A stretch of DNA of 64,000 nt, from NCBI GenBank assembly GCA_021464415.1, contig CM038470.1:25197601-25261600 (forward strand), read 5' to 3'. Both the position numbers and the translations under genes were made by a program. The notes beneath the pieces were generated by a model, which was not told the DNA's origin, did not search any database, and saw only the letters and a list, made by a program, of their open reading frames with translations. The stretch is from Lonicera japonica. Lineage: Eukaryota > Streptophyta > Magnoliopsida > Dipsacales > Caprifoliaceae. The first letter of the stretch is position 1, and each line of letters starts with the position of its first letter. Positions 12,467 to 23,974 of this stretch are shown here, one piece after another.

Positions 12467-12617
12467 ATAATATTTTGCTCTCAAATTCTTTCCAATTTAG
12501 ATTATCTTTACTATAAACTCTATGTTATCGATATTAACAATTCACTATCTATTTTAAATGTATCAAAAGGGTGTTTTTGGTGATCGGGATATAGGAAGGG
12601 ATATGATAATTTTTTTA

Positions 12618-13792
12618 GAGTAAATACCATCAATGGTCACTGAACTATTGGCCAATTTTACCAATGGCCACTGAACTAAATTTTGTTACAATCGCATTAT
12701 TAAACTTTTAAAAAGTGTTACCATTAGCCACTCTGTCAAATTCTACCGTTAAAAATTAACGGAGCCATGTCATATGTTAAAAATTAGGGGCATTTAAGTC
12801 ATTTTTCTTTTTTTTTCTTTTCCCTTCTCTTTTTTTCTTTCTTCTTTCTTCTCCCTTTTTCCTTTTCTTTTCTTTCTTTCTTCTGCTTCTTCCTCTTCCG
12901 AGCTGCTGCTTCTTCTTTTCCTTCTCCTTCTCCTTCTCATTCTCATTCTTCTTCTTCTTCTTCTTCTTCTTCTTCTTCTTCGTCTTTGTCTTCGTCTTCT
13001 TCCGAGCTGCTACTGCTTCTTCTTCTTCGTCTTCTTCATCACTATTCTCGAAACCTCATAATTAATTTCACTTTCAAATTCTCCTTTTTGTTTCCATTTT
13101 TGCTTAATTCATCTCTAAATAGGACCAACATAAGAAATGTAGGGATAGGCTGGGACTAGAAACATGACGATAATATCTCCACAGTCTGGCAACATCAATG
13201 TTTTTTTGTCACTCAAACCCTAGATATGGTGACCGGTGGTCCACCAAGAATATTGTCGCATCACATTGTTGAACCGAAGAGGTTGAGCCCTATAAATTCA
13301 TCAGGAAGTACAAAAAAACCAAGCGAATTTTCGAAGACTGCATTGGAAGGCCATCGAAAGTAGTGCGATCGAACAGAGGATTTCTCTCTCTCTTGGATGA
13401 TTTTCTCTTTCTATCTCCTCTCCTCCATGGGGACGGCGATGACAATGAGGGGTTTTCTTTTCCCTTTTCGGTGGTGGTGGAGATGGAAGAAGAAGCAGTA
13501 GCAGCTCGGAGGAAGAAGCGGCAATAGCTCGTCGGAAGAGAAGAAAGAAAAGAAAAGGAAAAAGGGAGAAGAAAGAAGAAAAAAAGGGAAAAGAAAAAAA
13601 AAGCAAAATGACTTAAATGCCCCTAATTTTTAACACATGACATGGCTCCGTTAATTTTTAACGGTGAAATTTGACGGAGTGGCTAATGGTAGCACTTTTT
13701 AAAAGTTTAATGATGCGATTGTAACAAAATTTAGTTAAGTGGCCATTGGTAAAATTAGCCAATAGTTCAGTGGCCATTGATAGTATTTACTC
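12618..13792. mobile_element. Mutator-like element (MULE) with very long TIRs and perfect 9-bp TSD
   Basis: The element begins GAGTAAATACCATCAATGG and ends with its complement. The inverted repeats run about 190 bp as unique sequence and continue as complementary pyrimidine (12800-13030) and purine (13480-13605) tracts, so each arm exceeds 300 bp. The flanks are the identical 9-mer ATTTTTTTA (12609-12617, 13793-13801). The 9-bp duplication plus long TIRs is the MULE signature. No transposase is present, so it is non-autonomous. The centre (13030-13380) is unique DNA with no frame I recognise. Confidence 0.9.
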
Positions 13793-15410
13793 ATTTTTTT
13801 ACTATCTCATGTTTGGTGCTAAATTGGATAGAAAAAATCTATCATATTCTAGATTTGGTAGTAGGCAAAATAGGATATAATTTTCCTATCCCATGTTTGG
13901 TACAAGATTGGATAAGATATAGGAGATAAATTAATCTCACTTGAACCTTATATCCCACAACCTAAGATGTGGGATTAATTTAACCCATTCTTTGTGGGAT
14001 TAAAACTATCATTTTTTAATTAGATTTTATTTTTTTGCCATCTTTAAATAATTAAGTTAATTAATTAAAATAAATTTAGCACTAAAATTCTTGGGCACTC
14101 GATTCATCAAAATTCATTTGTTGTATTATATGATTATTGATTAGTTTATAAAGGTTTATATCATAATCATAAAAGATAATAAAATTTTCATAGTAAAGCA
14201 ATTCTTATAGTATATATAATGTAACTTTTTTTATTTCTCAATGGATTTATTTTTTTACAAAATTTAATCATCAATAAGAATTACCAATTTTTATAAACAA
14301 AATCAAGTATACGAGTAAAATATAATATAGATAAATTGATTGTTTTGTTTCGAGTATCTAACCATAACGACTCACATATATATGACCTAATGCAAAATAA
14401 GTGTGTTTAAAAAAAAATTGTGATTATTGTTCTACAAAAACTATTCTAATACATCAACATTGTCAGAAAATATGAATATAAAAGTATAACTAAAAGTAAT
14501 ATTGGATGCTCCAAACCCATTTATAGAGCTCGTAGTAAAAAACTTTACAAAAATAGACTAAAAGTAACGATGTTAAGTTATTCACAATAGTTATATTAAT
14601 TTATTATATTTTATCTAGACTTTTAATCCGAGACGACACTAAATGCCAAGCTTATTTAATTTTTATTTTATCTTGCATAATCCTTATTTGCCTGATTTAT
14701 TTTTTTATCATATTTCATATAATTCATATCCGACTAATTCTGGATCTTATCATATCTTATTATTTTCCTATCTTAACATATTTCTTTATTCGGCGTGCCA
14801 AACACAGCTTAAGATTTTATTGGAATATAATCAATGTATTAAATCTTACAATATAAAACTAGTATTTTTTAAAAAAAAAAAAAAAAAAAAAACTTTCAAG
14901 CTGCTACTTTATATCAAAATCGTGGCAATCTCCGAAAGTAAACCTCGACTCTTATGAAAAGAACTTTTCTGCACATGAGGAAAGAAGTTGTAACTTGCAA
15001 ATAAAATTAGTTACACATTACACCCTACCATTAGGTTATTTGAACAGGCATCCAAAGTTGGGCAAAAATGAAAGTCGGTTGAAACTTTATAATTTTATGA
15101 AAGCCTTCCTTGGGGTGCCCAGGAAATTTTAGTTCAGGCATTCATTATTTTTCTTTCTTTTTTCTCAAATACTTTGAAATTCCATGTTTAAAAGTGTAAT
15201 TAAAGGTAAACTTTAAAAGTGTTTTGTGTGATTAGCTCCTTAAATGGTAACGAATTCTTATATTATATTAAGAGAAAGGTTGTGTCATGATTAATAACAC
15301 TAAAAATTGTGGTGTTAAGGCACCAACAATATTCTAACTACAAAATTAAAGTGTCTGTCATCACCTGTTAAAATATTGTGAATAAAAACGAGATGCAAGC
15401 CATGCTTTAA
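13793..15410. other. Gene-free AT-rich stretch
   Basis: No gene seen. The sequences CCATGTTTGGTACAAGATTGG (13890s) and CGTGCCAAACACAGCTTAAG (14790-14810), together with GGTGTTTTTGGTGATCGGG before the MULE, look like ends of an older MITE into which the MULE inserted. A poly-A run lies at 14871-14890. Confidence 0.35.
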
Positions 15411-15786
15411 CAGTTTGTTTGGATTGAAGGAACAAGGAGAAAGGAAAGGAAAAATGGAACAAGCAATTATAAATTACTCGTTTGGATAGATTTATAAAGG
15501 GGAATGCAAAAGGAAATGGAGGGAATGATTGCAAGGGAAATAAGAATATTTTAATGAAATATTTACCGTATTCCAAATTTAACTTTTGTTAGTAATATAT
15601 TAACCCAAATTCTTTTTATTTCCTTTCTTTTCTTCTCACTATTCAAATAAGAGTTATTTTCATTTATTTATTTTCCATCATTTACTATCCGAAAACCAAT
15701 AAACAATTGCTTTTTATTCTATTCAATTCATTCCCTCTTAATTAACCATTTTATTTCCATTTCTTACCCTCAATCCAAACAGGCTA
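15411..15786. mobile_element. TAA-flanked MITE
   Basis: Left end CAGTTTGTTTGGATTGAAGG and right end (reverse complement) TAGCCTGTTTGGATTGAGGG, with TAA at 15408-15410 and 15787-15789. The interior is AT-rich and non-coding. Confidence 0.6.
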
Positions 15787-15806
15787 TAAGAGTTAAAAGT
15801 GTTTAA

Positions 15807-16760
15807 GAGGAATTTGGTGTTTGCACCTCACATTTTATCCCCCTAATTTGACTTTGCAACCCACTTTTTAAATCATTTGAGTTTGCATCCCATCTTTCCA
15901 AGTTTATGTTACTTTCCGTAAGTGAGTTCAGAAAGTACAACAATGCCCTTGCTTGGGTACTTGATTTACTAAAATACACTATTTTTTTTTTAAAATTGGT
16001 TCTTTTGTTAAGTTTAGCTTAGTGAAAACAAATATTGTTTTTCTTTCCATTGATCCTAATAAAATGTGGAATAAGCGAACATATATTTTCAGAAGTTTTT
16101 GTATATTGGTTCTTTCCATGTAAATTTTTCGTATTTTTTCCTCAAACTTCTTTTTTGTCAAACAGAAGTTGATATTTCATTAAAAAAAAATTAATGTATT
16201 TTAATTTTAATTAAATAACACTCCACATAGATAAGGAGACCTAATTAAAATAATATGTATATAGATATATAAACACATTTATGTATCCGAAGCAATATTT
16301 TTAATAATATTTATTGTACTAGATTATAAAAATAATATTTTTTTTGAATAATTTTCTACTAGTCAGTATATTTTTCTACAACCCCTAATTCATAGTTCAT
16401 TGACAAAAATGTGTGGACACAATGAATATATCATAGACAAATGTTATTCGCTCATCAATTATTTCTATTAACATCCTAATTATTAAATCTAAAATGAAGT
16501 TAAAATTTGAGAAATTTTTAAATTATAATTACACAAGAAATAAAATTAAAAATAAATAGATCACATAAATGGCTATATATATTAAGAGATTTAATCTCAA
16601 CCATTAACTTTAAAGGGACAAGATGATCTTAAGAATCTACGGAGACCAACTGGAAATTTTGGACGGCCAGCCGGCCAGGTGCAAACTCGGAGATTTTAAA
16701 AATTGTAAATGCAAGGTTAAATTAAAGGTAAAAATGTGGGGTGCAACCCCCAAATTTCCC
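15807..16760. mobile_element. MULE-like long-TIR element abutting the FMO 5' end
   Basis: The left arm (from GAGGAATTTGGTGTTTGCACC) and right arm (reverse complement GGGAAATTTGGGGGTTGCACC) match imperfectly over about 90 bp. Shared blocks include CACATTTT, TTGCA, TTTTAAA.TC and GAGTTTGCA. The expected 9-bp duplication is not clear (about 5 of 9 match). The right end lies 72 bp upstream of the FMO ATG, so the leader or core promoter of that gene adjoins or lies within this element. Confidence 0.6.
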
Positions 16761-16832
16761 AAGAGTTAATTAATTCAAAAAAAGACCGTAAACTTATTTC
16801 CATTTCAACCCTCCTTTTTAACCTCACAAAAA

Positions 16833-19800
16833 ATGAAAAAAATGCCAATCCCAAAACCAACCCTTCCTATCCCCCAAAAAATGTCCACCCCCTTAACCCA
16901 CCGCAAAGTCGCCGTTGTCGGAGCGGGCGCCGGTGGACTCGTCGCCGCCCGGGAGCTCCGTCGCGAGGGCCACACTGTCGTCGTCTTCGAAAGAGACTCC
17001 AAACCCGGCGGAACCTGGGTCTACACCCCCCAGACCGAACCAGACCTGATTGGCTTGGACCCGACCCGTGCCATAATCCACAGCAGCCTCTACGCCTCCC
17101 TCCGGACCAACCTGCCAAGGGAAGTGATGGGTTTTCGGGACTACCCGTTTGTGGAAACGGGTCGGATCGACAGGGATCCGAGGAGGTTCCCGGGACATAG
17201 GGAGGTGTTGGAGTACTTGAATGGGTTTGTGGATGAGTTTGGGATAGGTGAGGTAGTGAGGTATGAGAGTGAGGTGTGCCACGTGGCATTAGGGGATGAT
17301 GGGAAGTGGAGGGTGAAATGGAGGAAGAGAGGAAAGGGAGAGGAAGAAGCGGGTGAAGTTTATGATGCTGTTGTTGTTTGTAATGGGCATTATTCCGAGC
17401 CGCGTATTGCTCAAATTCCGGGTAATTTTTCACACTTTTTGGATTTAAAGATTGATTCTTGATGCTTTTTTTTTAAAGGTAAACACTGAATGTTGAATAA
17501 TTAGTATTTAGTACCTCGACAGTGCTTCTATCATTTCAATTGTGCTTTTGCATAAAGTTCTAAAAGTGTGTATTTTTGGGTGTGCTTTAACTAATTAATG
17601 GGTTTGGAGAAATGGCGTGTGCAGATTCAGAATCTGAAATTTTCAGTGATTACTACTTTTCGGAGAAGTTTGTTAGTTTTATCAAAAGTTTCTAGAGGGA
17701 TTCCTCTCTTAACAAAAAGAAGGATGTCTGCTAATCACTCCACCAAATTTCATCATAGAGAAATTGAATTTTTCTGATAAAATTTGGTGGAGACGAATGG
17801 GCAATTGGGTTTTGAACCGGTTGAATGGGCGCTACAGGGAACCTAGATTCCAAAAATTCCTGGTAACACCAAATTTCATCAAAGAGAAATTGAATTTTTC
17901 TGATAAAATTTGGTGGAAATGAATGGGCAATTGGGTTTTGAACCGGTTGAATGGGCGCTACAGGGAACCTAGATTCCAAAAATTCCTGGTAACATTTCAC
18001 ATATAAACACATAATACAATGGGAGATTGATTCATGATTTAGATTGGTTAATTCAGCTTTGTTGTGTTTTTAACTTTGTAGTTCGCTTTTGGGTGTAGTT
18101 GACTATAAAGAAATAGAAGATTAATGGCTTTGGAAGACCTGTGCAGATTCACTATCTGATTTTCATTTTTCAGCGATGACTAATTAGTGGGAAGAATCTT
18201 TTTTGATGTTTATATTAGTTTTATCATGTTGCATTCAATTACTAATGCTTATGGAACAGACAAGTTTTTTTATATGAGAAATTGGGCTTATGTTTACTAA
18301 GCGCAAAATTGTGAAAAATTAATTAAAGCACACCCAAAAAATTTGGTGTGTTCTAAAACTGTGAATCTTTTGGGTGTGCTTTATACAGGAATCACCTTAT
18401 TACTTCATCCGTGTCAAATTAAGAGACTGAATTTGATAATAAAAGCTAATTTGGTGTGTTCTAAATCAGTATGGTTAAGTTTGTAGTATAACAACTATTC
18501 ATGAATGCAATGTGAATTGGTTATTCTAATTTATTCTATAACATATTCCAGGCATTGATGCCTGGCCAGGAAAGCAGATTCACAGTCACAATTATCGTGT
18601 TCCTGATCCATATCGAGATCAAGTATGTGCCAGGTTCCACTTCCATTTATCATTTTTTTTTTGTTTGAAACTTTGAATTAGTTATTTTTTGGGTTCGATA
18701 TTAGTATATTGCTATGTTGCATTATACAGTGGAATGCCTCCTTTTAAGGGAGAATTTGTATTTCATACATCGTTTCTTGCATCAAAGTATGAAATGATTT
18801 TACATTATGCATAACTAAACACACATTGCATCATTTGTGCCAAAATTTCGTGCTTTTAAATGCAAAAAAAGTTCCTGGATTCAAGCTGTTGTACTTTTGC
18901 GTGGTTTTTATTTACTTAAAATTCTTTCTCATCTTTGAATGCTTTTGGGGAAAAAGTTCCTGGCTTCAAGATGATGTACTTTTATGCGGTTTTTATTCTG
19001 TTGAAGTTGTTTACACATCCTTGACTCGGCAGGTTGTGGTTCTGATAGGGAGTTCCGCAAGTGCTGTTGATATCTCTAGAGATATTGCTACAGTCGCTCA
19101 AGAAGTCCGCATCGCGGCTAGGTCACACACAGATGGAACTTTCAGAAAGTTGCCTGGCTTCAAGAACTTGTACCTTCATTCTATGGTACAACTCTCACTC
19201 ACTCACTTGGCCATAATCAAAAAATCCCTTCAAGGGGATCAGTTGACCCTTGATGTTACTAGATCAGTCGATTATAAATGATGATGTTAACTAAGACTAA
19301 TGCAGATAAAAAGTGTTTGTGAAGATGGTACGGTCATATTCCATGATGGAGCTGCAGTGCGTGCTGACATTATTCTACATTGCACCGGGTGGGTCCCAAA
19401 TACACTGTTGAACTATTGATTTTACAAGATATTCTTTGAACTATTAATTGTTGACACAAGAAGTCCATTGATAGTTTTATTTATTTATTTATTTTGTGTT
19501 CGGGAGTTTAAAATTGGAGAGAAAACAAGAGAAAGCAAAAGGAATGTATTGCTTCCTTCGTTTGGGAGTTTAATTTGGAGAGAAAGGGAGGAAGAAGGCA
19601 AAGCTAGTTTTATTGAAAACTTTCAATCCAAATCGAAAAAAGGAGAGGAGAAGAGTTTCTTTTAATGAGAACTTTTGTATTGACTCTTTTACCCATAAAA
19701 TATGTAACAGAATTTTAAAGTAACATTGTTTCTCTAGTTTTCCTATACTCTCATACTTGTTAGGTAGTAAGGATGGAAAATAAGGGGAGACGATATATCT

Positions 19801-22800
19801 TGTATAGTTTGCTAGGAGGAAGAAAGGAATAAATAAAGTCTTGTATAGACCAATTGTATCCTTATAACAAAATAGTGGACTTATGCACCATTTTATTGGC
19901 AGGGTGAAATAGTTATGAAATTCAGAAATTATATCTTACCCTATTTCTTTGTCTTTCTATCCCACTTTGGGGATATAATTTGGTGGCTTAGGGAAAAAAA
20001 TGTGTTCTTGCACTTTTATTTCCTTTCTATTGCTTTCCCTTCCTATACCAAAGAAAGATAATCGGTGCTCCTCCTTTTTCGTCCTCTTCTATCCATCCCT
20101 TCGCTCTTCCGTTAGTACGAAATGGATGATTAGTTACATTTAAGACGGTATTGCAACCAATGCAATCATTTAAGGGTTTTCTTGCAATTTTACAACACCA
20201 TTTCCCCCACCCACAGCCCACAAAAAAAGAAAAGAAAATTATTTGAATTTTTTTCCTCTTTTTCAGGTACAAGTATCATTTCCCTTTTCTTGAGACCAAT
20301 GGCATTGTGACAGTCGAAGACAATCGTGTCGGTCCATTATACAAGCACATCTTTCCACCACTACTAGCCCCTTCACTTTCATTTGTTGGGTTGCCATGGA
20401 AGGTTTCTATCTCGTTCACCTTATACTACTTTTTCTTTACTTATTTATTTTTTCCCTGGATCTTCAAGGGGGTGTGATAAAAAAAAAAAGTTGGAAAATG
20501 AGTGATCTGGTAAGAGGTTCCCCATCTTTTCCACTTCATTCATGAAATTTGTTTTTTACCCATCACCCAAAGAATTGGATTCCATGGAAAACCCAAAAAG
20601 TAATAGAATTCTTCAACAAATTACTAATCTCTTTTTTCCAACTCCTCCCAAATGTAATAATGTTTTCAATAATTTTCCAACTTTTTAATCAAATGGACAC
20701 TAGTTTACCGATTTTGACAATGCAACTTGGCTAAATCAAGTATGAATAAAATCAATGGCAGGTTGTCCCGTTCCCGCAATTTGAATACCAGAGTAAGTGG
20801 ATAGCTGCCGTTTTATCTGGCCGAGTTTCACTCCCATCATCCAAGGAGATCATGAAAGATGTCGAAGCTTTTTACTTGCCATTGGAAGCATCTGGAATCC
20901 CGAAAAGATACACCCATAGCATGGGCGAGTATCAGGTATGCAGAGTCCAGTCAAAATAGCCTATTTAGGGTGTGTTTGATTGCAATCTTCTAAAATGCTC
21001 GAAGAAACAACTAATTTTTGTTAGAAGTTGGAAAATGAGATGAGTAGTTTGGTGAGATGTTTTGTTACTTTTTTGGTTTTCCATAGAATCCAATTCTTTG
21101 AGTGGTGGGTAAGAAACCATGAAATATAAGGAAAATATGAAGAACATCTCAAGAAATAACTCATCTGGGTGAGTTTGCTATTTTATTTTATTTTCCATGA
21201 AAAATGCTTGAGATTTTTTGTTTTTTTTTAAATTAAGGGAGGTCTAAGTCTCTCCCTTAATCCTACAAATAAAGAAAAACCCTCCCCTTCCACCCCATGA
21301 GTCGAACCCTTGACATCAAGGCAAGGGTGGAGGTTGCCTACCACTGGGCCAATCCCTCTCCTCAAAAATGCTTGAATGTTGTACATCCTAGAGTTGCATT
21401 TGATTCCATAATTTTCAATCAAAGCAATTTCTTGGTAGAACTTGGTTTAGACTAATATTCTCATTTCCCATGTAACTCAAAAACAACCTTCCCACCCTAA
21501 AGTTTTTGTTTTCCATGGAAATTCTTTCCATGTAATAAATAGTTCCTTGGAATCGAATTCCGTGTAAGTTATCAAATGCGCATTGTATGTCAGACATTTT
21601 GAATAACTTTTACAAATGCACTTCATTCATATCAATCAAATCCATAAAAGACCTCAAAAAAGACAATTCTCATCCATTGTCCAAGTTCAAGTTTAAAATG
21701 AATGTAATTTTGGGCGGAACTAAAATCTTAGTTTTGAGGAAATTCTTCTTTCCTAAGAATTCTGGATTCCCCTGCAAAATCAAACGTTGAAATCCAGAGG
21801 AAAGGGAATTTAAGATTCCTTGAAAGCTCAAAATAATGAACCCAAAGGACCCTTAGGGTAACGCGCGTGTGCGTGTGCATATGCTGTCAGGAATTGAATA
21901 AGTTCCTGATCTATACTTAGAATTATTGAGAGGGGGAGAATTTTGAATAGAATTGAAATAGAAGAATTTAGAGATTGATAAGAGAGAATTTAGAATTTAG
22001 ATATAGAAATTTAGAGAGAGAGAGAAGAACAGAGAGAACAGAATTCTAGAGGGAGGTAGAATTTTTCAATATATTTCTCCATGCTTTACAATTCCATTTG
22101 GCCTCATTATATAGATGATACTACACATGAATGACTCATGATTACCTCACATTTCTCATCTAACACACACACACCATTCCTAATCTACCCTCACTTCTCA
22201 CCACAATTACATTCACGACATGCCTTCCCCTTAAAATCCTTGTCCTCAAGGTGAATTGTAAATAACCCCTACCATCACTTCCTCCTGATCAAACACAATC
22301 GAAAAAAAAATCTGTGTTAAGATCAATTGATCGTCTTGTAGCTTGATGGGCTTGTGTAGTTGATAACCCAAACCATTTGGACCATGCACAAATCCAAATT
22401 CTGCTCTGCTTGCAAAACTGATGATGCAACCGAAATTGTTACTCCACTCTCTAAATTCATCATAGAATCAGTCATTCAATAGTAATGGTTCCATGCTCAG
22501 AAGCTTAGAATTCGCACTATCTAATGATTCCTTTGATTATAATTGCTACTTTTAGAATATAACAGCCTTTGAACTAAAACAGAACCATGACCCAAAGGAT
22601 TCAATACACCCAAATCCGTGTTGTTTGCAAAATCTGTCTTGGGAAGAAAATACCAATGATGCCATGGTTATCACAATTTTTTCAATCATACATTCACCAG
22701 ATCTCGACTATTGTCATGCTCGATATAGCTCTGATTTAGAGATTTTGGAATTGGGTTGAATACTTACGTCACTGTGTGTAGTCCCCTTGTGCTTTAAACT

Positions 22801-23621
22801 GTTTCAGTATAGTTTCTTATGCTCCAGATCTGGTTTAATCCCCGTCACCATGGTTGCAGGTATACCTTTGTCTCTAAATCTTAGTAACAGGAATTCTCCT
22901 AGTTCTGGGTTTTCAGGGAATTTATGCCTAACCAGGCCATCTGCTCATCAAATGTTGGGAGAATGAATCTTTGCTCTGAAATTTGTCCATTTTTCCTCAA
23001 ATTGCTTTTGATTGCTCTGTTTTCATCTGGCTTGTCTCCATTGCTCCTTCACTGGTTAACCGAAGTTCCACCAGCCATGGATTTGCCCAATTTAGGTCGA
23101 GAGCTCTCTGATACCACTTGTCAAATTGAATAAGTTCCTGATTATACTTAGATTATTGAGAGGGGGAGAATTTTGAATAGAATTGAAATAGAAGAATTAA
23201 ATGTAAGAGAGAATTTAGTAATGAATAAGAGAGAGAGAAGAACAGAGAGAACAGAATTTATGAATTTTTCACATATATTTCTCCATGGTCATTATATAGA
23301 TGATACACACATGAATGATCATGCAATCACATTTCTCATCTAACACACACACACCATTCCTAATCTACCCTCACTTCTCACCACAATTACATTCACGACA
23401 TATGCCATCTTTTGCAGTTCGAGTACAACGATTGGATAGCTGCTGAGTGCGGGTGCCCACCATCAGAAGAGTGGAGAAAACAAATGTATATGGCTACTGC
23501 AAAGAACCGGATTCCCCGACCGGAGACTTACCGGGATGAGTGGGATGATGATCACTTGATCTCTCAAGCTCATCAAGACTTCAAACAATACTTGGCCAAA
23601 AGTAAATCTTTAAGTTCTTAA
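16833..23621 (+). CDS. Flavin-containing monooxygenase, FMO GS-OX-like
   Basis: NADPH- and FAD-dependent S-/N-oxygenase of the plant FMO GS-OX-like clade; named members oxidise methylthioalkyl glucosinolates, but the substrate here is unknown. Seven exons: 16833-17421, 18552-18622, 19033-19185, 19306-19388, 20267-20402, 20762-20935 and 23418-23621. All junctions are GT-AG and phases join to 469 aa. Seen in order: FAD-binding VAVVGAGAGG (residues 26-35), FERDSKPGGTW, HSSLYASLRTNLPRE, the FMO signature WPGKQIHSHNY (201-211), NADPH-binding GSSASA (226-231), HCTGYKYHFPFL (from about 296) and a C-terminal DEWDDDHLI. Length is normal for the clade. The first ATG at 16833 adds 16 residues before a second ATG at 16881, which gives a more family-like start (MSTPLTHRKVAVVG). 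Introns hold a 126-bp tandem duplication, two related MITEs, a SINE and an LTR element; the reading frame is intact. Confidence 0.93.
17741..17992. repeat. 126-bp tandem duplication with hairpins in FMO intron 1
   Basis: Copies at 17741-17866 and 17867-17992 are nearly identical (CATCATAG versus CATCAAAG, GGAGACGA versus GGAAATGA). Each holds an inverted repeat: CACCAAATTTCATCA... folds onto ...TGATAAAATTTGGTG with about 20 nt between. The unit is 42 codons long, so a frame stays open across both on the minus strand; I do not recognise the peptide and take it as chance. Confidence 0.85.
20467..20760. mobile_element. MITE-like sequence in FMO intron 5
   Basis: The segment around 20541-20604 is the reverse complement, at roughly 80-85% by eye, of 21063-21126 in intron 6. 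The shared core is GGTTTTCCAT.GAATCCAATTC. Boundaries are approximate. Both introns therefore carry copies of one family in opposite orientation on either side of exon 6. Confidence 0.5.
20968..21587. mobile_element. Harbinger-like MITE in FMO intron 6, interrupted by a SINE
   Basis: Left end TTA-GGGTGTGTTTGATTGCA at 20965 and onward matches the TIR of the elements at 11494 and 42925. The right end is uncertain, with a candidate ATCAAATGCGCATTG near 21571-21585. The SINE at 21212-21363 lies within it. Confidence 0.45.
21212..21363 (-). mobile_element. tRNA-derived SINE with 12-bp TSD
   Basis: On the minus strand: A box TGGCCCAGTGG (complement of 21341-21351), B box GGTTCGACTC (complement of 21299-21308), a body ending CTCCCTTAATTT and an A-rich tail. 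It is flanked by the perfect 12-mer AAAAATGCTTGA at 21200-21211 and 21364-21375. Complete at 152 bp and inserted antisense in FMO intron 6. Confidence 0.9.
21885..23400 (-). mobile_element. Internally deleted LTR retrotransposon in FMO intron 6
   Basis: LTRs at 21885-22220 (336 bp) and 23119-23400 (282 bp) both run TGTC...GACA. Perfect 5-bp duplication TATGC at 21880-21884 and 23401-23405. On the minus strand, two bases inside the 23119 LTR, lies TGGTATCAGAG (initiator tRNA-Met primer binding site). Next to the 21885-22220 LTR lies a purine tract AAGGGGAAGGCA (polypurine tract). The 898-bp interior has no gag or pol, so the element is non-autonomous. A CCTTGAGGACAAGG motif before the polypurine tract is common in Ty3/gypsy elements (general knowledge). 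The two LTRs differ by many small deletions. Confidence 0.9.
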
Positions 23622-23974
23622 TGTATATTGTCTCTGTATTTATTTTGATTATATACCGTGTTTTTTTTCTGATTAAGCATTAGATGTTGGGGTTAAATGT
23701 TGTAATGAATAATTTATGGGTCCATTGATCAAATTTGTTGTAACATGGTGATAAGGTGAATACAATGACTAAGAATGATTCAGTTGTTCTAATAATGTGT
23801 CTTGATTGAGAAAGAAATAAATGATAAAAGGAAAAAGACCCTATTTTACTTATAGCCTGTTCATTTTAATCATTTCTACGTTTCCGGGTGATCTGATTAT
23901 GGGGTTATGTGAAATTGTTTCTGGAAAATTTTAAACATCTCAATTTTTTGTTTTGAGATCTACTCAACAGCCAC
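23622..23974. other. 3' flank of the FMO gene
   Basis: AT-rich sequence after the FMO stop codon. No other gene seen; probable 3' UTR at its start. Confidence 0.4.

Noticed and set aside
13301..13606. 101-codon minus-strand frame
   Set aside because: It reads through the purine tract of the MULE arm, giving low-complexity Phe/Leu/Ser/Pro; no protein-like character.
16736..17433. Several long frames on both strands over FMO exon 1
   Set aside because: They are shadows of the GC-rich first exon; only the frame starting at 16833 carries the FAD motif and joins the later exons.
17731..18012. 93-codon minus-strand frame with a repeated 42-residue unit
   Set aside because: The repeat follows from the 126-bp tandem duplication being a multiple of three; it lies in an intron and the peptide is not recognisable.
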